Source: Leguminivora glycinivorella (Eukaryota; Arthropoda; Insecta; Lepidoptera; Tortricidae). From it: a stretch of DNA of 64,000 bases. Location of the stretch: assembly GCF_023078275.1 (NCBI RefSeq), contig NC_062990.1, forward strand, positions 9,315,549-9,379,548, read 5' to 3'. Numbering within the stretch: the first letter of the stretch is position 1; the number at the start of each line of letters is the position of its first letter. This document shows positions 30,881-40,668 of the stretch, one piece after another. The notes under the pieces are model-generated. The model searched no databases and had not been told where the DNA came from. It was given only the letters and a program-made list of their open reading frames with translations. The position numbers and the translations under genes were made by a program.

Positions 30881-33007
30881 TTATGATATTATTGCCGCCG
30901 GTTGGTTGTTGGTACCTATGAAATGGGATGTATATTTGCGTTTAGCTTTAATTTTCGTAGGTATCTTGGCCAATGCTGGAGTGTATTTGGTCGACTCATG
31001 AATTGGCGTGTTTAGGGCGAAGTTAAATTCCGATAGGTATTTATCCCGTTGTGGTTTTGTCATATACCTATTGCTATCATGGTTTCGAGTGTTTTGTTGC
31101 ATTGCTTTACGTTTCTGGCAGGCGTTGCATTTTTTTACGTATTTGTATATTTCACGTTGCATTCCGGGCCAGTAATATCGTTGCATAACTTTTCTAGTGG
31201 TTTTAGCTATGCCTAGGTGTCCGGCACTCGGCGTGTCATGGTATTGCCCCATTATCTGTGACCTCCTGGCCTCCGGTACACATAATTTCCATTCCGTGTC
31301 TGGATCCGTATGTGTGTTGCTTTTTCGGTTGATTATTTTTCTGTATAGTTTTCCCCCTTCGACGCGGTATTCTTGTGTTGTATCTGGATAATTTTGTGTT
31401 TGTAGTAATTTTCTTCCGTACCAGCCTTGACTGGCTGTTGCGCTGTGCAGCAGCGCTGGCTGGCTGGCGTATACTGGGCTCCATGATGATTCGTCCGCTA
31501 CCTGTTTCTGCTTTCCGTTTCTATATCTTATGTCGAATTGGTACTGTTGTTGCTTGGGGTTCCTGGGGTAATATTTCTGCTTGACGGTCTCGTTATGCTT
31601 CATCCTTATCTTATGTTGGACGCATGTATTTCCCGTTGGGCTGGCGTCACATTTCCTGAATTCGGTTTTTAGTATTTCTTCTAATTCTGCTTTTAGCGGT
31701 TTTGGACTCTCTGTTTCTGGATGTGCCGTTGTCTGGTATGGTGTTGATCCTTGTGCTTCATCATGGTGGCTGTTTTTTTCATCCTGTGTACTAGGCCACG
31801 TGATTTTCACACCTAATCTTGTTAGCAAATCCATCCCTATGATTATGGCTGATGCCATGGGCATCACACGCACCCAGTGTTGGAGCCTTATCTTTTTTAT
31901 CTCTATTTCTACTCGTATGCTTGTCCGTACTTGAGCTCTCGTGCCGTTTGCGAGGATGATCCTTCGTTTTGTTCCTTGCTCTTGGCTTTTCTTTTCTTTG
32001 CACGCTTTATATACCGTTTCATTTATGTACGTGTGTGTTGATCCTGTATCTATTAGGCAACTGTACGTTGTTCCGTTTATGGACATGTCGATGAACTGCC
32101 TATTGTCGCCGTTGTCCTCGTCGACGGCGGCTCCTATTGGCTGTGGTTTTCCCCACTCGCTCTTCTTTTTACAGCAATTCGTGCTGAATACCCCCAATGT
32201 GCCGCAGCTACTGCAAAACATGCGTTTCTTTGCCCGACACTCTCTAGTGTCGTGGCCCGGTTTTCCACACGACCAGCAGCATGTCTTTGGGTCGTATTTT
32301 GGGTGTATCTTCGTCCCTTCGTGGTTATCCTCATAATCTGCTGCTAGTTTTACCAGATCGGTGAGGTTCTCGAAGTCATTTTTCTTTATGTAGAGCTTGT
32401 AACTTTTTCCCATGTTTTCATGTATCCTATGTAGTCTTTCTTTCTCGGTGAGTTTCCCGTATCTTCGCATTAATGTCTGCAGGTCAGTCAAGTAATCGAT
32501 GAAACTTTCTCCGAACTCTTGTTTTCTTGCTGCTATCTTGACTATTAGGTTCTCCTCGTAATTACTAGGGTAGTAGTACAGTTTGAAGAGTTTTAGGAAC
32601 TGGTCCCAGCTCTGGAATGAATCGGTGTGGTTTCTATACCACGCTAAGGCTTTCCCTTGCATTATACGCGGGAGCGCGGGTAGTATTTCCTCCTTGTCTA
32701 TACTGCTCGCTCTCATAAACTCCTCCAGTCTTTCTACGAATTCCTCGGCGTCGTCGTATCCTTTGAACGACAGGTTCCAGTCCCGGATTAGTTTGGTCAT
32801 CTTGTTCGCATTCATTTTTCCTTCGTCTTCTGCCATCTTTAAGGGTTTTCCTTTTTCTGGTGTTTTGCACTCGTCTGAGGCCTTTATGGATTCTACTAGC
32901 AGTTTTCGTATCTGCTCGACTGTAAGGTCAGTCGTGGAGATATTCCTATTCTCGGCTTCTTGTATTAGCTCTGGTTTCTTTAAATTGTAGATCCAGGATG
33001 TCGACAT
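30881..33007 (-). CDS. Gypsy Gag-protease with truncated Pol (708 codons)
   Basis: Order of domains: a Gag capsid-like region (about 60-225), a CCHC zinc knuckle at 244-257 (CWSCGKPGHDTREC), a second knuckle-like motif at 265-278 in which the histidine is lost, and an aspartic protease with DTGS at 320-323 and the IIIGMDLL block near 388. A short RT N-terminus follows to about 487, then the frame jumps to the end of RNase H (FDIRYRNGK), then the integrase zinc region with H590, H597, C627 and C630. After about 636 the integrase catalytic core is missing and a C-terminal piece resumes. Both deletions keep the frame open. The protein may still form particles and cut itself, but it cannot reverse transcribe or integrate. 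Confidence 0.9.
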   Translation of the reverse strand: MSTSWIYNLKKPELIQEAENRNISTTDLTVEQIRKLLVESIKASDECKTPEKGKPLKMAEDEGKMNANKMTKLIRDWNLSFKGYDDAEEFVERLEEFMRASSIDKEEILPALPRIMQGKALAWYRNHTDSFQSWDQFLKLFKLYYYPSNYEENLIVKIAARKQEFGESFIDYLTDLQTLMRRYGKLTEKERLHRIHENMGKSYKLYIKKNDFENLTDLVKLAADYEDNHEGTKIHPKYDPKTCCWSCGKPGHDTRECRAKKRMFCSSCGTLGVFSTNCCKKKSEWGKPQPIGAAVDEDNGDNRQFIDMSINGTTYSCLIDTGSTHTYINETVYKACKEKKSQEQGTKRRIILANGTRAQVRTSIRVEIEIKKIRLQHWVRVMPMASAIIIGMDLLTRLGVKITWPSTQDEKNSHHDEAQGSTPYQTTAHPETESPKPLKAELEEILKTEFRKCDASPTGNTCVQHKIRMKHNETVKQKYYPRNPKQQQYQFDIRYRNGKQKQVADESSWSPVYASQPALLHSATASQGWYGRKLLQTQNYPDTTQEYRVEGGKLYRKIINRKSNTHTDPDTEWKLCVPEARRSQIMGQYHDTPSAGHLGIAKTTRKVMQRYYWPGMQREIYKYVKKCNACQKRKAMQQNTRNHDSNRYMTKPQRDKYLSEFNFALNTPIHESTKYTPALAKIPTKIKAKRKYTSHFIGTNNQPAAIIS

Positions 33008-33243
33008 TTATAATGTACTTTATTTCGTAAACGGTTTCTTGCGGTGTTCTCCTGTAGCGACGCGTTGGGATTTAGTTTGTAGCGGTATGGATTTTGTATT
33101 TGACGGTATTACTGGTGACCGGATCGCGACGGTATTTTACTTTTATGCGGGCGGGCGGGATGCGTCGCGGGAACTAAATGAGCTATTGTTACTGGTTATC
33201 CTTTCTCCCGAGTCTCCTAAGACTCCTAAATTGTGAGTTTTTC

Positions 33244-33255
33244 GGTTGGGCGCCA
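33244..33255 (-). other. Primer binding site, tRNA-Lys type
   Basis: On the minus strand TGGCGCCCAACCG lies two bases after the 5' LTR. TGGCGCCCAAC is the complement of the 3' end of tRNA-Lys used by gypsy-type elements. Confidence 0.8.
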
Positions 33256-33257
33256 AA

Positions 33258-34026
33258 TGTGATGTTCTGCCTGCGCAGGACTCACATATCCTCCGTGCCT
33301 GATGGGCCTGGGAGGTTTTACCGAGCTAGTCTCAGATGTGGGAGAAAGGGGGTGCAAGGCGAATAGATAGAAACACCGGTTTCACTTAACTAATCGGGCT
33401 TTTATGCCGTTTATTCACACACACAAAATAACCTTAATACTATCGCGGTAACGCGGCTTATCCTATGCGATATCTAACCTTCCCCGGCCGGCCGGGGTTA
33501 AACGGAATCAATCTAGGGCGCGCCGGAAGGGCCTACAACTACAGGGACCTATCGAGGGTCAGGAGGTAGGAACCGTAACCCGGCCTAGGCGCGTAATGGC
33601 CACCCCGGCCCTGATCACGGGGGAGATAAAATAAGGAAGGAGGGTTTCAGGGGGTAGGAATCGTAACCCGGCCTAGGCGCGTAATGGCCACCCCGGCCCT
33701 GATCACGGGAGAGATAGGATATAGGTAACCCGGCCTAGGCGCGTAATGGTCACCCCGGCCCTGGTTTGGGAATTCACTGGTGATCGGATATCAACCCGGC
33801 CTAGGCGCGTAATGGACACCCCGGCCTTGGTTGTTGGAGGATAAGTGGATGGGAGCGTCGCCGTGAAGCGACGGGGACGGAAAAGGGCAGCTGCACTGGC
33901 TGCGCGCACTTAAATATGGTCGGCCGGCGATCCCCTCCACTGCGCCGTGCGCTGCCGGTGGGCTCGATTCCGCGCGGGGCGCGCCGCTGTGATGACATGG
34001 CGCGCTGGTGACATAGCTATGTCACA
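33258..34026 (-). repeat. Gypsy 5' LTR
   Basis: 769 bp and almost identical to 29508-30276, with the four G/C-rich repeats at 33577, 33665, 33727 and 33793. On the minus strand this is the promoter-bearing copy. Confidence 0.95.
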
Positions 34027-34057
34027 TGTTTATAAAACATTGTTCAGTTTATATTTC

Positions 34058-34241
34058 ACTAGCTATTTCCTGTGGCTTCGCTCGCGTTAGAAAGAGACAA
34101 AAAGTAGCCTATGTCACCCTCCATCCCTCCAACCATCTTCACTTAAAAAAAACATATCAATTTGTCGCTCCGTTTTGCCATGAAAGACAGACAAACAAAC
34201 AGACACACACACTTTCCCATTTATAATATTAAGTATGGATG
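34058..34241. mobile_element. Short dispersed repeat, uninterrupted copy
   Basis: GGCTTCGCTCGCGTTAGAAA, AAAAAGTAGCCTATGTCAC, GTCGCTCCGTTTTGCCATGA and ACACACACTTTCCCATTTAT ending in TAATATTAAGTATGGAT. The copy at 42244-42780 has the same order but is split by a MITE. It is a common lepidopteran repeat; class uncertain. Confidence 0.7.
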
Positions 34242-34649
34242 TTTGTTTCTTTGACCTGAAGTCTATGAAAGCAATAAAATATACTGATTACTGATGCTCA
34301 TTCATTCCTGAATTAAAACAGGTCATTCAGAGAGTAATACTATTTGATGCAATCCTTTGCTATCTCAAGTAATTAGAATAAGTATTCTGCATAAACACGA
34401 AAACAACATTTTCCACTCATAAGTGTCTGTATCTCAATCCATAACTTAGCAAGTCCATTCCAAACAATCGGTATGACCCGATCACTTCCCATACTTGTTG
34501 ATATTACCAGTTATATGACCACTAATATCATTTTATCATATAACTCGGTCTCCAATACTCAAAAATACAGATTAACTTGTTTACCTGCCGTTCATAAAGT
34601 TGTGGACGTGGTTTAGGCGACAGTAAGCCTTTGATCCCTCTTGCTGAAC
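34242..34649. other. Non-coding interior next to the right LTR of the 12-kb element
   Basis: No gene recognised; no convincing primer site beside the LTR. Confidence 0.35.
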
Positions 34650-35011
34650 TGAAGGCTATGTCCCGGTCTTAAATGAAAGAACTTCTCCTTGATCTTTGTT
34701 TTATTACAATGCCAATCTCATACTGAACAGTTTGGGTTACAATCACAGTCGATATTAACAATACAATACACAAATTCCTAAAATTATCACAGCTTGGTTA
34801 TACGGTTGCTTTTTCTAGTTTTTCCATAATGCCGATTATATCTTTTTTTCACGGTGACATCTGTCAAGATTTATGCGGTTCCCGCCTAATGTTTTATTTT
34901 TTTAAAAGGCCAATCTTATTCAGGCACGTTTATATCTACCGATAATTTGATAAAGGCCAGTATACATATAAAATCAATGAAAATTATGAACTCAATGTCG
35001 AAAGCTAACAG
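34650..35011 (-). repeat. LTR of the ~12-kb insertion (5' copy in minus orientation)
   Basis: Nearly identical to 23026-23386 (one base difference seen, AAAGGCCAG against AAAGGTCAG). The duplicated GTTG follows at 35012. Confidence 0.8.
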
Positions 35012-35650
35012 TTGTTATGGCTGATGATGAGTTCCATATCCCGGGTCAGATATTGCTGCTCCTGGGAGCTGAGGTTTTGTTTAAAACAATGTTAGATGGA
35101 AAAAATTGAACTTCCGTCTGGGACTGTATTGTTAAACACATTGTTTGGATATATAATAGGTGGAGGTATGTCTGATGAAAGTATTCCCGAGAAAAGTCAA
35201 TACTTAATAAATAATTTTGCAATTTGTGACCATTCCAAATTGGAAAATGTAATGGAACAATTTTGGCTTACTGAAAGTATTCCACAAAAACAAAGCTGTG
35301 ACAGTGAAGTTCAAAGGGCTGAAAAATATTTTCAAGAAACAACCACTTTGGTTGATTCTAAGTTTCAAGTCAACTTGCCTATTACTGATGACATGGATAA
35401 CCTACAGCTCGGGGATTCTTTCTCAGTTGCATTGCAAAGATTTTTGGCACTAGAGAAAAAGTTTGAAAGGTGTCCAGCCTACTATGATAAATATAAGGAG
35501 TTCATAAAGGAATATCTTTCTCTGGGGCATGACAAAATTGTGGATATTGGTGAATATGATATTAAAAATGGCCCTGTTTACTTCTTAAGCCACCATGCTG
35601 TTATTAATTTGGAAAGCTTGACAACCAAGCTTCGTGTTGTTTTTAATGGT
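35012..35650 (+). pseudogene. BEL/Pao-type pol fragment, downstream part
   Basis: The frame continues from 35012 with the start of the region before RT (PGQILLLLGAEVLF) and after a break near 35090 runs to NGPVYFLSHHAVINLES and TKLRVVFNG, the highly conserved entry to the BEL/Pao RT domain. The 199-codon frame 35096-35695 covers most of it. It stops at about 35650, where unrelated sequence starts, so the RT catalytic part is lost. Together with 22916-23025 it is one fragment of a BEL/Pao element, opened by the 12-kb insertion. Confidence 0.8.
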
Positions 35651-37250
35651 CATGATCATCTCGCGATCGCTGTCGTGGGCGGTCGTGTCATTTAATATTC
35701 TGAACTTATTTAATTAATAACAAAAATTGAGTAAACTGTGTCAAGTCTAAATCAGCACTTTTCAATACATAATTGTGAGTGTGGCACGTTTTAGCTATCT
35801 AAAAGTGAACCTAATGGGGACGAGTTTACGGAAATATGGGAGACGCATTTAACAGAAGTTCGCGCACTCTAAGGACTCCTCCTCCTGAAAAAGGACCTGC
35901 GAATATGGACCACACTTCAGCACAGCCCTCTCCAGCACAGTCAGCACAACCTTCGCCAGCACAGTCATCGCAGCCCGCACCGGTTGATGTGGTGTCCACC
36001 AGTGGAATTCAAAGTTGGTTATCCTCAATTGAACAATGTTTGAGTGAAATATGTAATATTTCGACTGAAGGGAAACTGAACTCGGACCAGAAAATAAGGA
36101 TTAACAAACTGAGCAGGAATATATCAAGTGGGGTGTCCCAGCTTGCCGTGCAGTACCAGGCGGTTAAGCAGCAAGTGTTAGTCAACAGTGCCTATCTAAA
36201 AGCTGTATCTGAACAAAATAACATCGTAGAACAAATCAAAGAGCTTCAAAATAGCTTACAAGTTGCCCCCAAAATAGAACCGACTGTATCCTTCGCCGAC
36301 AAAGTGAGAACAGGTAACAACTCATCTATAGTACCTACCAAGACCAACTCTGTAGTAATTTACCCTAAGGAGAAGGACAAATCAAGTGAAGATACCAAAA
36401 AACTTGTACAGGACCTGATAAAACCAGAAGCTCTCAAGCTACATGTTCGTGGAATGAGAAAAACGAAAAACGGAGGCGTTATTATAAATACCGATCGCAA
36501 GGACGACCTAGAAAAACTAAGAGCATCCCAGCAGCTTCAAAAATCAGGACTGAAATTAGAAGAAACTACCAAAAGAAGACCTAAAATCATCTTGTTGGGC
36601 GTGCCTTCAAATATAACAGAGAACGAAGTTTTCGACTGCATTTATGAACAAAATATTGTAGATCAACAGCCAAATATTTCTAAGGACACATTTATGAGCT
36701 CTATAAACCTAAGTCATAAGTCTGGCAAGAAGGACCAAGCCACATGCAATTATATATTAGAGTGCTCTGGCGACATAAGACGGATACTCATTCAGCAACA
36801 GCGCGTATTTATCAATTGGACTTCCTGCCCAGCACGAGATTATACTATGTTAACGAGATACTACAAATGTCAGCAATATTATCATTCTGCTAAATACTGC
36901 AGAGAAGCTGAATCCACATGCAGCCACTGCGGATTATCGGGACACACCGACAAAGAATGCCCCAAGATACTAGAACTACCAAAATGCGCTACATGTATGC
37001 GATTCAAAAAACCAGCTGACCACCAAACTGGAGATGATTCGTGCCCAGGAAAGAAAAGTGCCCTTATAAGGTATTTAAATACCATAGATTATGACGGCAC
37101 CTGCTAAAACCCTACCCTGTTATTTATACTATGTCTAAGGAGAAACGTTTTATTATCACTTATTTAAGTTAATGTAAACCTACTTACTTTCAATTTATAA
37201 CCTTTATTGTTTTGCTCAATAAGCACCTATAGTAGAGCGGCGAGAGGGTC
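35651..37250 (+). mobile_element. LINE 5' part: 5' UTR and ORF1
   Basis: ORF1 at 35836-37107 is preceded by ~185 bp of 5' UTR and followed by only ~140 bp before the next element. ORF2 is absent. The junction with the BEL fragment is near 35650. Confidence 0.65.
35836..37107 (+). CDS. LINE ORF1 protein (Gag-like, zinc knuckles)
   Basis: 423 residues. A proline/serine/glutamine repeat (AQPSPAQS) lies at 28-50, a helical region at about 55-145, and an RNA-binding-like region at about 195-320. The C-terminus holds zinc-knuckle motifs: a first with a lost leading cysteine (YKCQQYYHSAKYC, about 343-355), a clean CCHC at 362-375 (CSHCGLSGHTDKEC) and a third cysteine/histidine cluster to about 403. 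This plan is that of ORF1 of R1/Jockey-group LINEs, which binds element RNA. No ORF2 follows. The frame is open throughout, so the copy is not very old. I chose the first ATG; a later one at codon 24 is possible. Confidence 0.85.
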   Translation: MGDAFNRSSRTLRTPPPEKGPANMDHTSAQPSPAQSAQPSPAQSSQPAPVDVVSTSGIQSWLSSIEQCLSEICNISTEGKLNSDQKIRINKLSRNISSGVSQLAVQYQAVKQQVLVNSAYLKAVSEQNNIVEQIKELQNSLQVAPKIEPTVSFADKVRTGNNSSIVPTKTNSVVIYPKEKDKSSEDTKKLVQDLIKPEALKLHVRGMRKTKNGGVIINTDRKDDLEKLRASQQLQKSGLKLEETTKRRPKIILLGVPSNITENEVFDCIYEQNIVDQQPNISKDTFMSSINLSHKSGKKDQATCNYILECSGDIRRILIQQQRVFINWTSCPARDYTMLTRYYKCQQYYHSAKYCREAESTCSHCGLSGHTDKECPKILELPKCATCMRFKKPADHQTGDDSCPGKKSALIRYLNTIDYDGTC

Positions 37251-37577
37251 TCGGAAAAAGTTGATGTGACTGGAAAGTATACTGCTGACAAGTGGTATCG
37301 TTGTGATCGGTAGACTTTACTGAGTACGAAATAATGACTTGTCGCATTCTCAGACTGTGGGGGGGTTAACTATGACGTCACAAAGATCGCGGTCCCGGGT
37401 TTCAATTTTTTGCCAATTTGTCTAGAACCCCTTATCCAATTTTGAAAAATGAGGTGTCGATTGAAAGCGTATAACATGCTGATTAAGATTTCTTATAAGT
37501 GAAAAGTATAGTTTTGTTAGTTATTTTTTAATTAACAATAATGCAAAAAATACTTTTTTTTTACTCTCTTTTTTCAT

Positions 37578-38125
37578 AAATCATAAATCATAAATCAATC
37601 ATTTATTCGTGATAAACAACATATAACACATATAAAACAATAAAAGCACATTCAAAAGTTAAAAGAAAAAATAATAATTAAAAAAACAAAGAAAAATAAA
37701 ACACATTCATATATGTAATTGTTTACCACGAAATGGTCCCGCCTCAGCGTAATGCTAACCACAGGGTCAGCGCTGATCTTCCGGCGAGACCATTTGTGTG
37801 CCCCGGACGCATAAATGTGCAACACGGCCTTAACAGCCTGAACGCGTCCATTTGTCGTTGGTCACAATCGGCGCCATCTTGCGCCTGCGCGTTAATTGTC
37901 ATGATGACATTGATGACAATTTTGTGAAGACCATGTTGCGCGTAGTATTAATAGAACAGTTTTCCCAAATTAAAATCATAGTTTTACTAAAAATAATACA
38001 TGGAACAGGCATATCACTACACAGAAATAATAGTTACAATAATATATCATAAAATAAGAAACAATACATCGACAAATAAGAAGTGTTTTGTTGCAAAAAC
38101 ATTCATGTGAAGAATATTGGTGTTT
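37578..38125 (-). mobile_element. LINE 3' UTR, copy 2, inserted in the left arm
   Basis: An ATAAATCATAAATCAATCATT run then TTTATTCGTGATAAAC, AATGCTAACCACAGGGTCAG, GCGCTGATCTTCCGGCGAGA: same order as 18335-18670. It lies between CTCTTTTTT and ATTTTTGTGACTC, which are adjacent in the right arm of the host element. Confidence 0.7.
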
Positions 38126-38240
38126 GTTGCTTGATTTTTGTGACTCAAAAAGGCAATGAAAACGGCCACTTAGCTAAAAAATATGTTATATAAATCATTT
38201 AACTACATTATTAAGCTATCTGTTGCTTTTTAAATTTGTG

Positions 38241-38819
38241 GCCTTATTTGAAAGTTAATTTTAGTCTCTATCGAAAAATGCCATGAAATTCATCTAATTT
38301 CTCATAAAAAAGGGTATTTTCACAAAAAAAAACCAGCGTGTATTCTTGATAAAATTAAAAAAAATTAAACACAATAAAATCAACAAATAAAAGAAAAAAT
38401 TACTTAAAACTAAACTTAAACCCTAGTTTTTCCTCCCCTGGGCCTCTGTGTAGCTTTCAGGCCAGAGAACAACCCATATGTAACCTTTACCTCCCCTTTT
38501 AAACTCGTCTAGGGTATCAAACCTAGAGAACCCGTAAAATTGCATCCCCGCTTTTTTTCTTTGTAACCACCGTAGACTGGCGATTATTGATTTTAAGAAA
38601 ATGGTTGATATTGTTTCTTAAAGGACTTTAATTGTACTTTCAAATGATACCAATATTGATAGGTTACGATGAATAAGATTAGAGGTATATCTGCTTGAAA
38701 CGAATTTTGCGCGAGGTGTAATTTGGTAGACGCCGAATGTATGGGAACGCGTGTCAAGCGGTACTCCCTGCCGACAGGTATGTTCTTGTAGTTTGCTTAT
38801 TTATTATCCGATCGTTGAA
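38241..38819. other. Central part of the inverted-repeat element
   Basis: Non-coding, AT-rich. No frame above background. Confidence 0.35.
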
Positions 38820-39285
38820 ATTTTAAAAGCAACAGATAGCTTAATAATGTAGCTAAATGATTTATAATATAACATATTTTTTAGCTAAGTGGCCGTTTTC
38901 ATTGCCTTTTTGAGTCACAAAAATAAAAAAGAGAGTAAAAAAAAAGTATTTTTTGCATTATTGTTAATTAAAAAATAACTAACAAAACTATACTTTTCAC
39001 TTATAAGAAATCTTAATCAGCATGTTATACGCTTTCAATCGACACCTCATTTTTCAAAATTGGATAAGGGGTTCTAGACAAATTGGCAAAAAATTGAAAC
39101 CCGGGACCGCGATCTTTGTGACGTCATAGTTAACCCCCCCACAGTCTGAGAATGCGACAAGTCATTATTTCGTACTCAGTAAAGTGTACCGATCACAACG
39201 ATACCACTTGTCAGCAGTATACTCTCCAGTCACATCAACTTCAAAACTAGACGACTTTTTTCAATTCCGCCGCCTTACTAATATG

Positions 39286-39925
39286 AAAAAACATTGAAAA
39301 TTGTTATTATCGCTGTGTATTTCTTTTCATGTGAAAATTATAATAGGAGTTCAGAAGTAAATCAGTAAATTCCACATTATTACATAATACAATGTGTCAA
39401 TGGTTGATGAAGGTTCGCTTCGCTGAGGAAAAGTGTCATGCAGATCTAGCTAAAACTATAACTGTGAAGTAAATAATAAATTAGCCATTGAAAGATCCAT
39501 GGGAGATGTATTGTAGTTAAGCTTTCACGTGAAACGTGTAGTGTTGCGGAAAGTTCTATTTCGTTATTTGTATTAGTGAAATATTTTGCTTAATATTCTT
39601 TAAATAAAGTGGCAGATTATAACGTTTAGTGCTTCGGTGTATGTCTAAAACATGTAGGTATTTATGAATAATAAAATATGTAAACATAAACAATATGCCT
39701 TTTATTTCATTACCGCAGAAACTAAAGGAACCCACAAATTATGTTTATCGATAGAATTAGTGGCGGAACCAGGGGCGGATCCAGCTTCGTGTCCTGGGAG
39801 GGGTCACGTGGTCTATTTGTATGGCCAACCTATTTAGGCTTCCGAGGGGTAGGGGGGTTGTTAATTTTAGTTCCATTAATGTCCGTTGGAATTTGATTGA
39901 GACCGCCACTAGTCACTAGTATAAA
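39286..39925. other. Unassigned sequence
   Basis: No gene recognised. GAACCAGGGGCGGATCCAGC near 39767 is a repeat-type motif. Confidence 0.3.
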
Positions 39926-39929
39926 CGTG

Positions 39930-40668
39930 TGAAGGTGTATAGGTGTGTGTGTGATTGGAATTTGGCATTCTTTCAAGTATTAAAAAGAAATATCGCACAT
40001 CGTGGCCAGTATATTCTAGCTTTCCAAAGGGCGATTGGGCGGCTCAATGCGTTAAAGGCGTTTGCTGCCTCTATTATTAAAAGTGGGCGCTTCATCATCT
40101 TCACCGTCAACACTTTTGGTCATAGCGTGGATTCCACCTTCAATGCCTGATTTTATTCCTGCACAGAGCTGATCTGAACCGCAGGCTTGTTGAACGTCTA
40201 ATAGCCCTGTTGCTGTGGCCATTGCTTTTGCGATTATGCATTGTAATATTTCGCCTATACCGATTGGCCGAACGCCTGGGCATTTGTTTAGAGCAATGCC
40301 TCTTCTTGATAATAATGCTCTGATGCAGTCCCATTCAACTATTTCACTGCTAAGTTTTCTTGTTAGTGCTGTGATTGGATCTCGTAGTTCGGAACTGTGG
40401 TTTACAAAGCGCAGCAGGAGTGATTTCCATTATTTGGAATCTGTGCCACTAGGCCCAGCACCACCAGACAGTTTTCTTGCAACTTTTTCGATATGGTTGG
40501 AGGTGATATCAACATTCACTATTATAGGAAGTTCTTGACAATCTAAGAAGTTAGTTAGTTGTGGGATTGTTTGGTCAGGGTGTTTTTCTTTAAATATTTG
40601 GTGTACTGTTTTATCTCCTAGTTTTTCATTCGGGTCCAAAATTCCACCTCCTGATCTTCCATTCACTT
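39930..40668 (-). pseudogene. Degenerate reverse transcriptase-like fragment (GGAGPSG type)
   Basis: The minus strand starts with a 78-codon frame (40430-40666) containing LPIIVNVDITSNHIEKVARK and LSGGAGPSGTDS. After a shift near 40400 it continues with EIVEWDCIRALLSRRGIALN, CPGVRPIGIGEI, and GSDQLCAGIKSGIEGGIHAM, then, after another shift near 40060, NAFNALSRPIALWKAR. These are the palm-domain blocks of a reverse transcriptase family that I know from DIRS-like or unclassified elements (the AFNALSR block is the first catalytic region). Stops and shifts make it dead. Family placement is tentative. Confidence 0.65.

Larger units (their letters stand above)
29508..34026 (-). mobile_element. Complete Gypsy LTR retrotransposon, internally deleted
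   Basis: Two 769-bp LTRs (29508-30276, 33258-34026) start TGTGATGTTC and end TATGTCACA. I saw only one two-base difference between them (near 29902 and 33652), so insertion is recent. TGTT is duplicated outside (29504-29507, 34027-34030). A tRNA-Lys-type primer site and a purine tract are in the right places for minus orientation. The single long frame lacks most of RT/RNase H and the integrase core, so it could move only with help from a complete relative. Confidence 0.93.
23026..35011 (-). mobile_element. ~12-kb LTR-bounded element inserted in a BEL/Pao fragment
   Basis: Two ~361-bp direct repeats with TG/CA ends bound it, and GTTG is duplicated outside (23022-23025 and 35012-35015). Its interior has no gag-pol of its own that I can see. 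Coding parts inside belong to a nested Gypsy (29508-34026) and nested LINEs (25050-27060). It therefore looks like a large non-autonomous LTR element that collected later insertions. Minus orientation is inferred from LTR signals only; a primer site was not recognised. Confidence 0.75.
37233..39285. mobile_element. 2-kb element with ~420-bp inverted repeats
   Basis: The left arm (GTTGATGTGACTGGAAAGTA at 37262 to about 37577, then 38125-38240) is the reverse complement of the right arm (38820-39243). Shared blocks include GGGTTAACTATGACGTCACA, TGAAAAATGAGGTGTCGATT and TTGTGACTCAAAAAGGCAAT. The left arm is interrupted by a LINE end (37578-38125); the right arm is not. AGCGGCG/CGCCGCC extends the symmetry to about 37233 and 39285. 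No transposase frame; class unknown. Confidence 0.75.
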
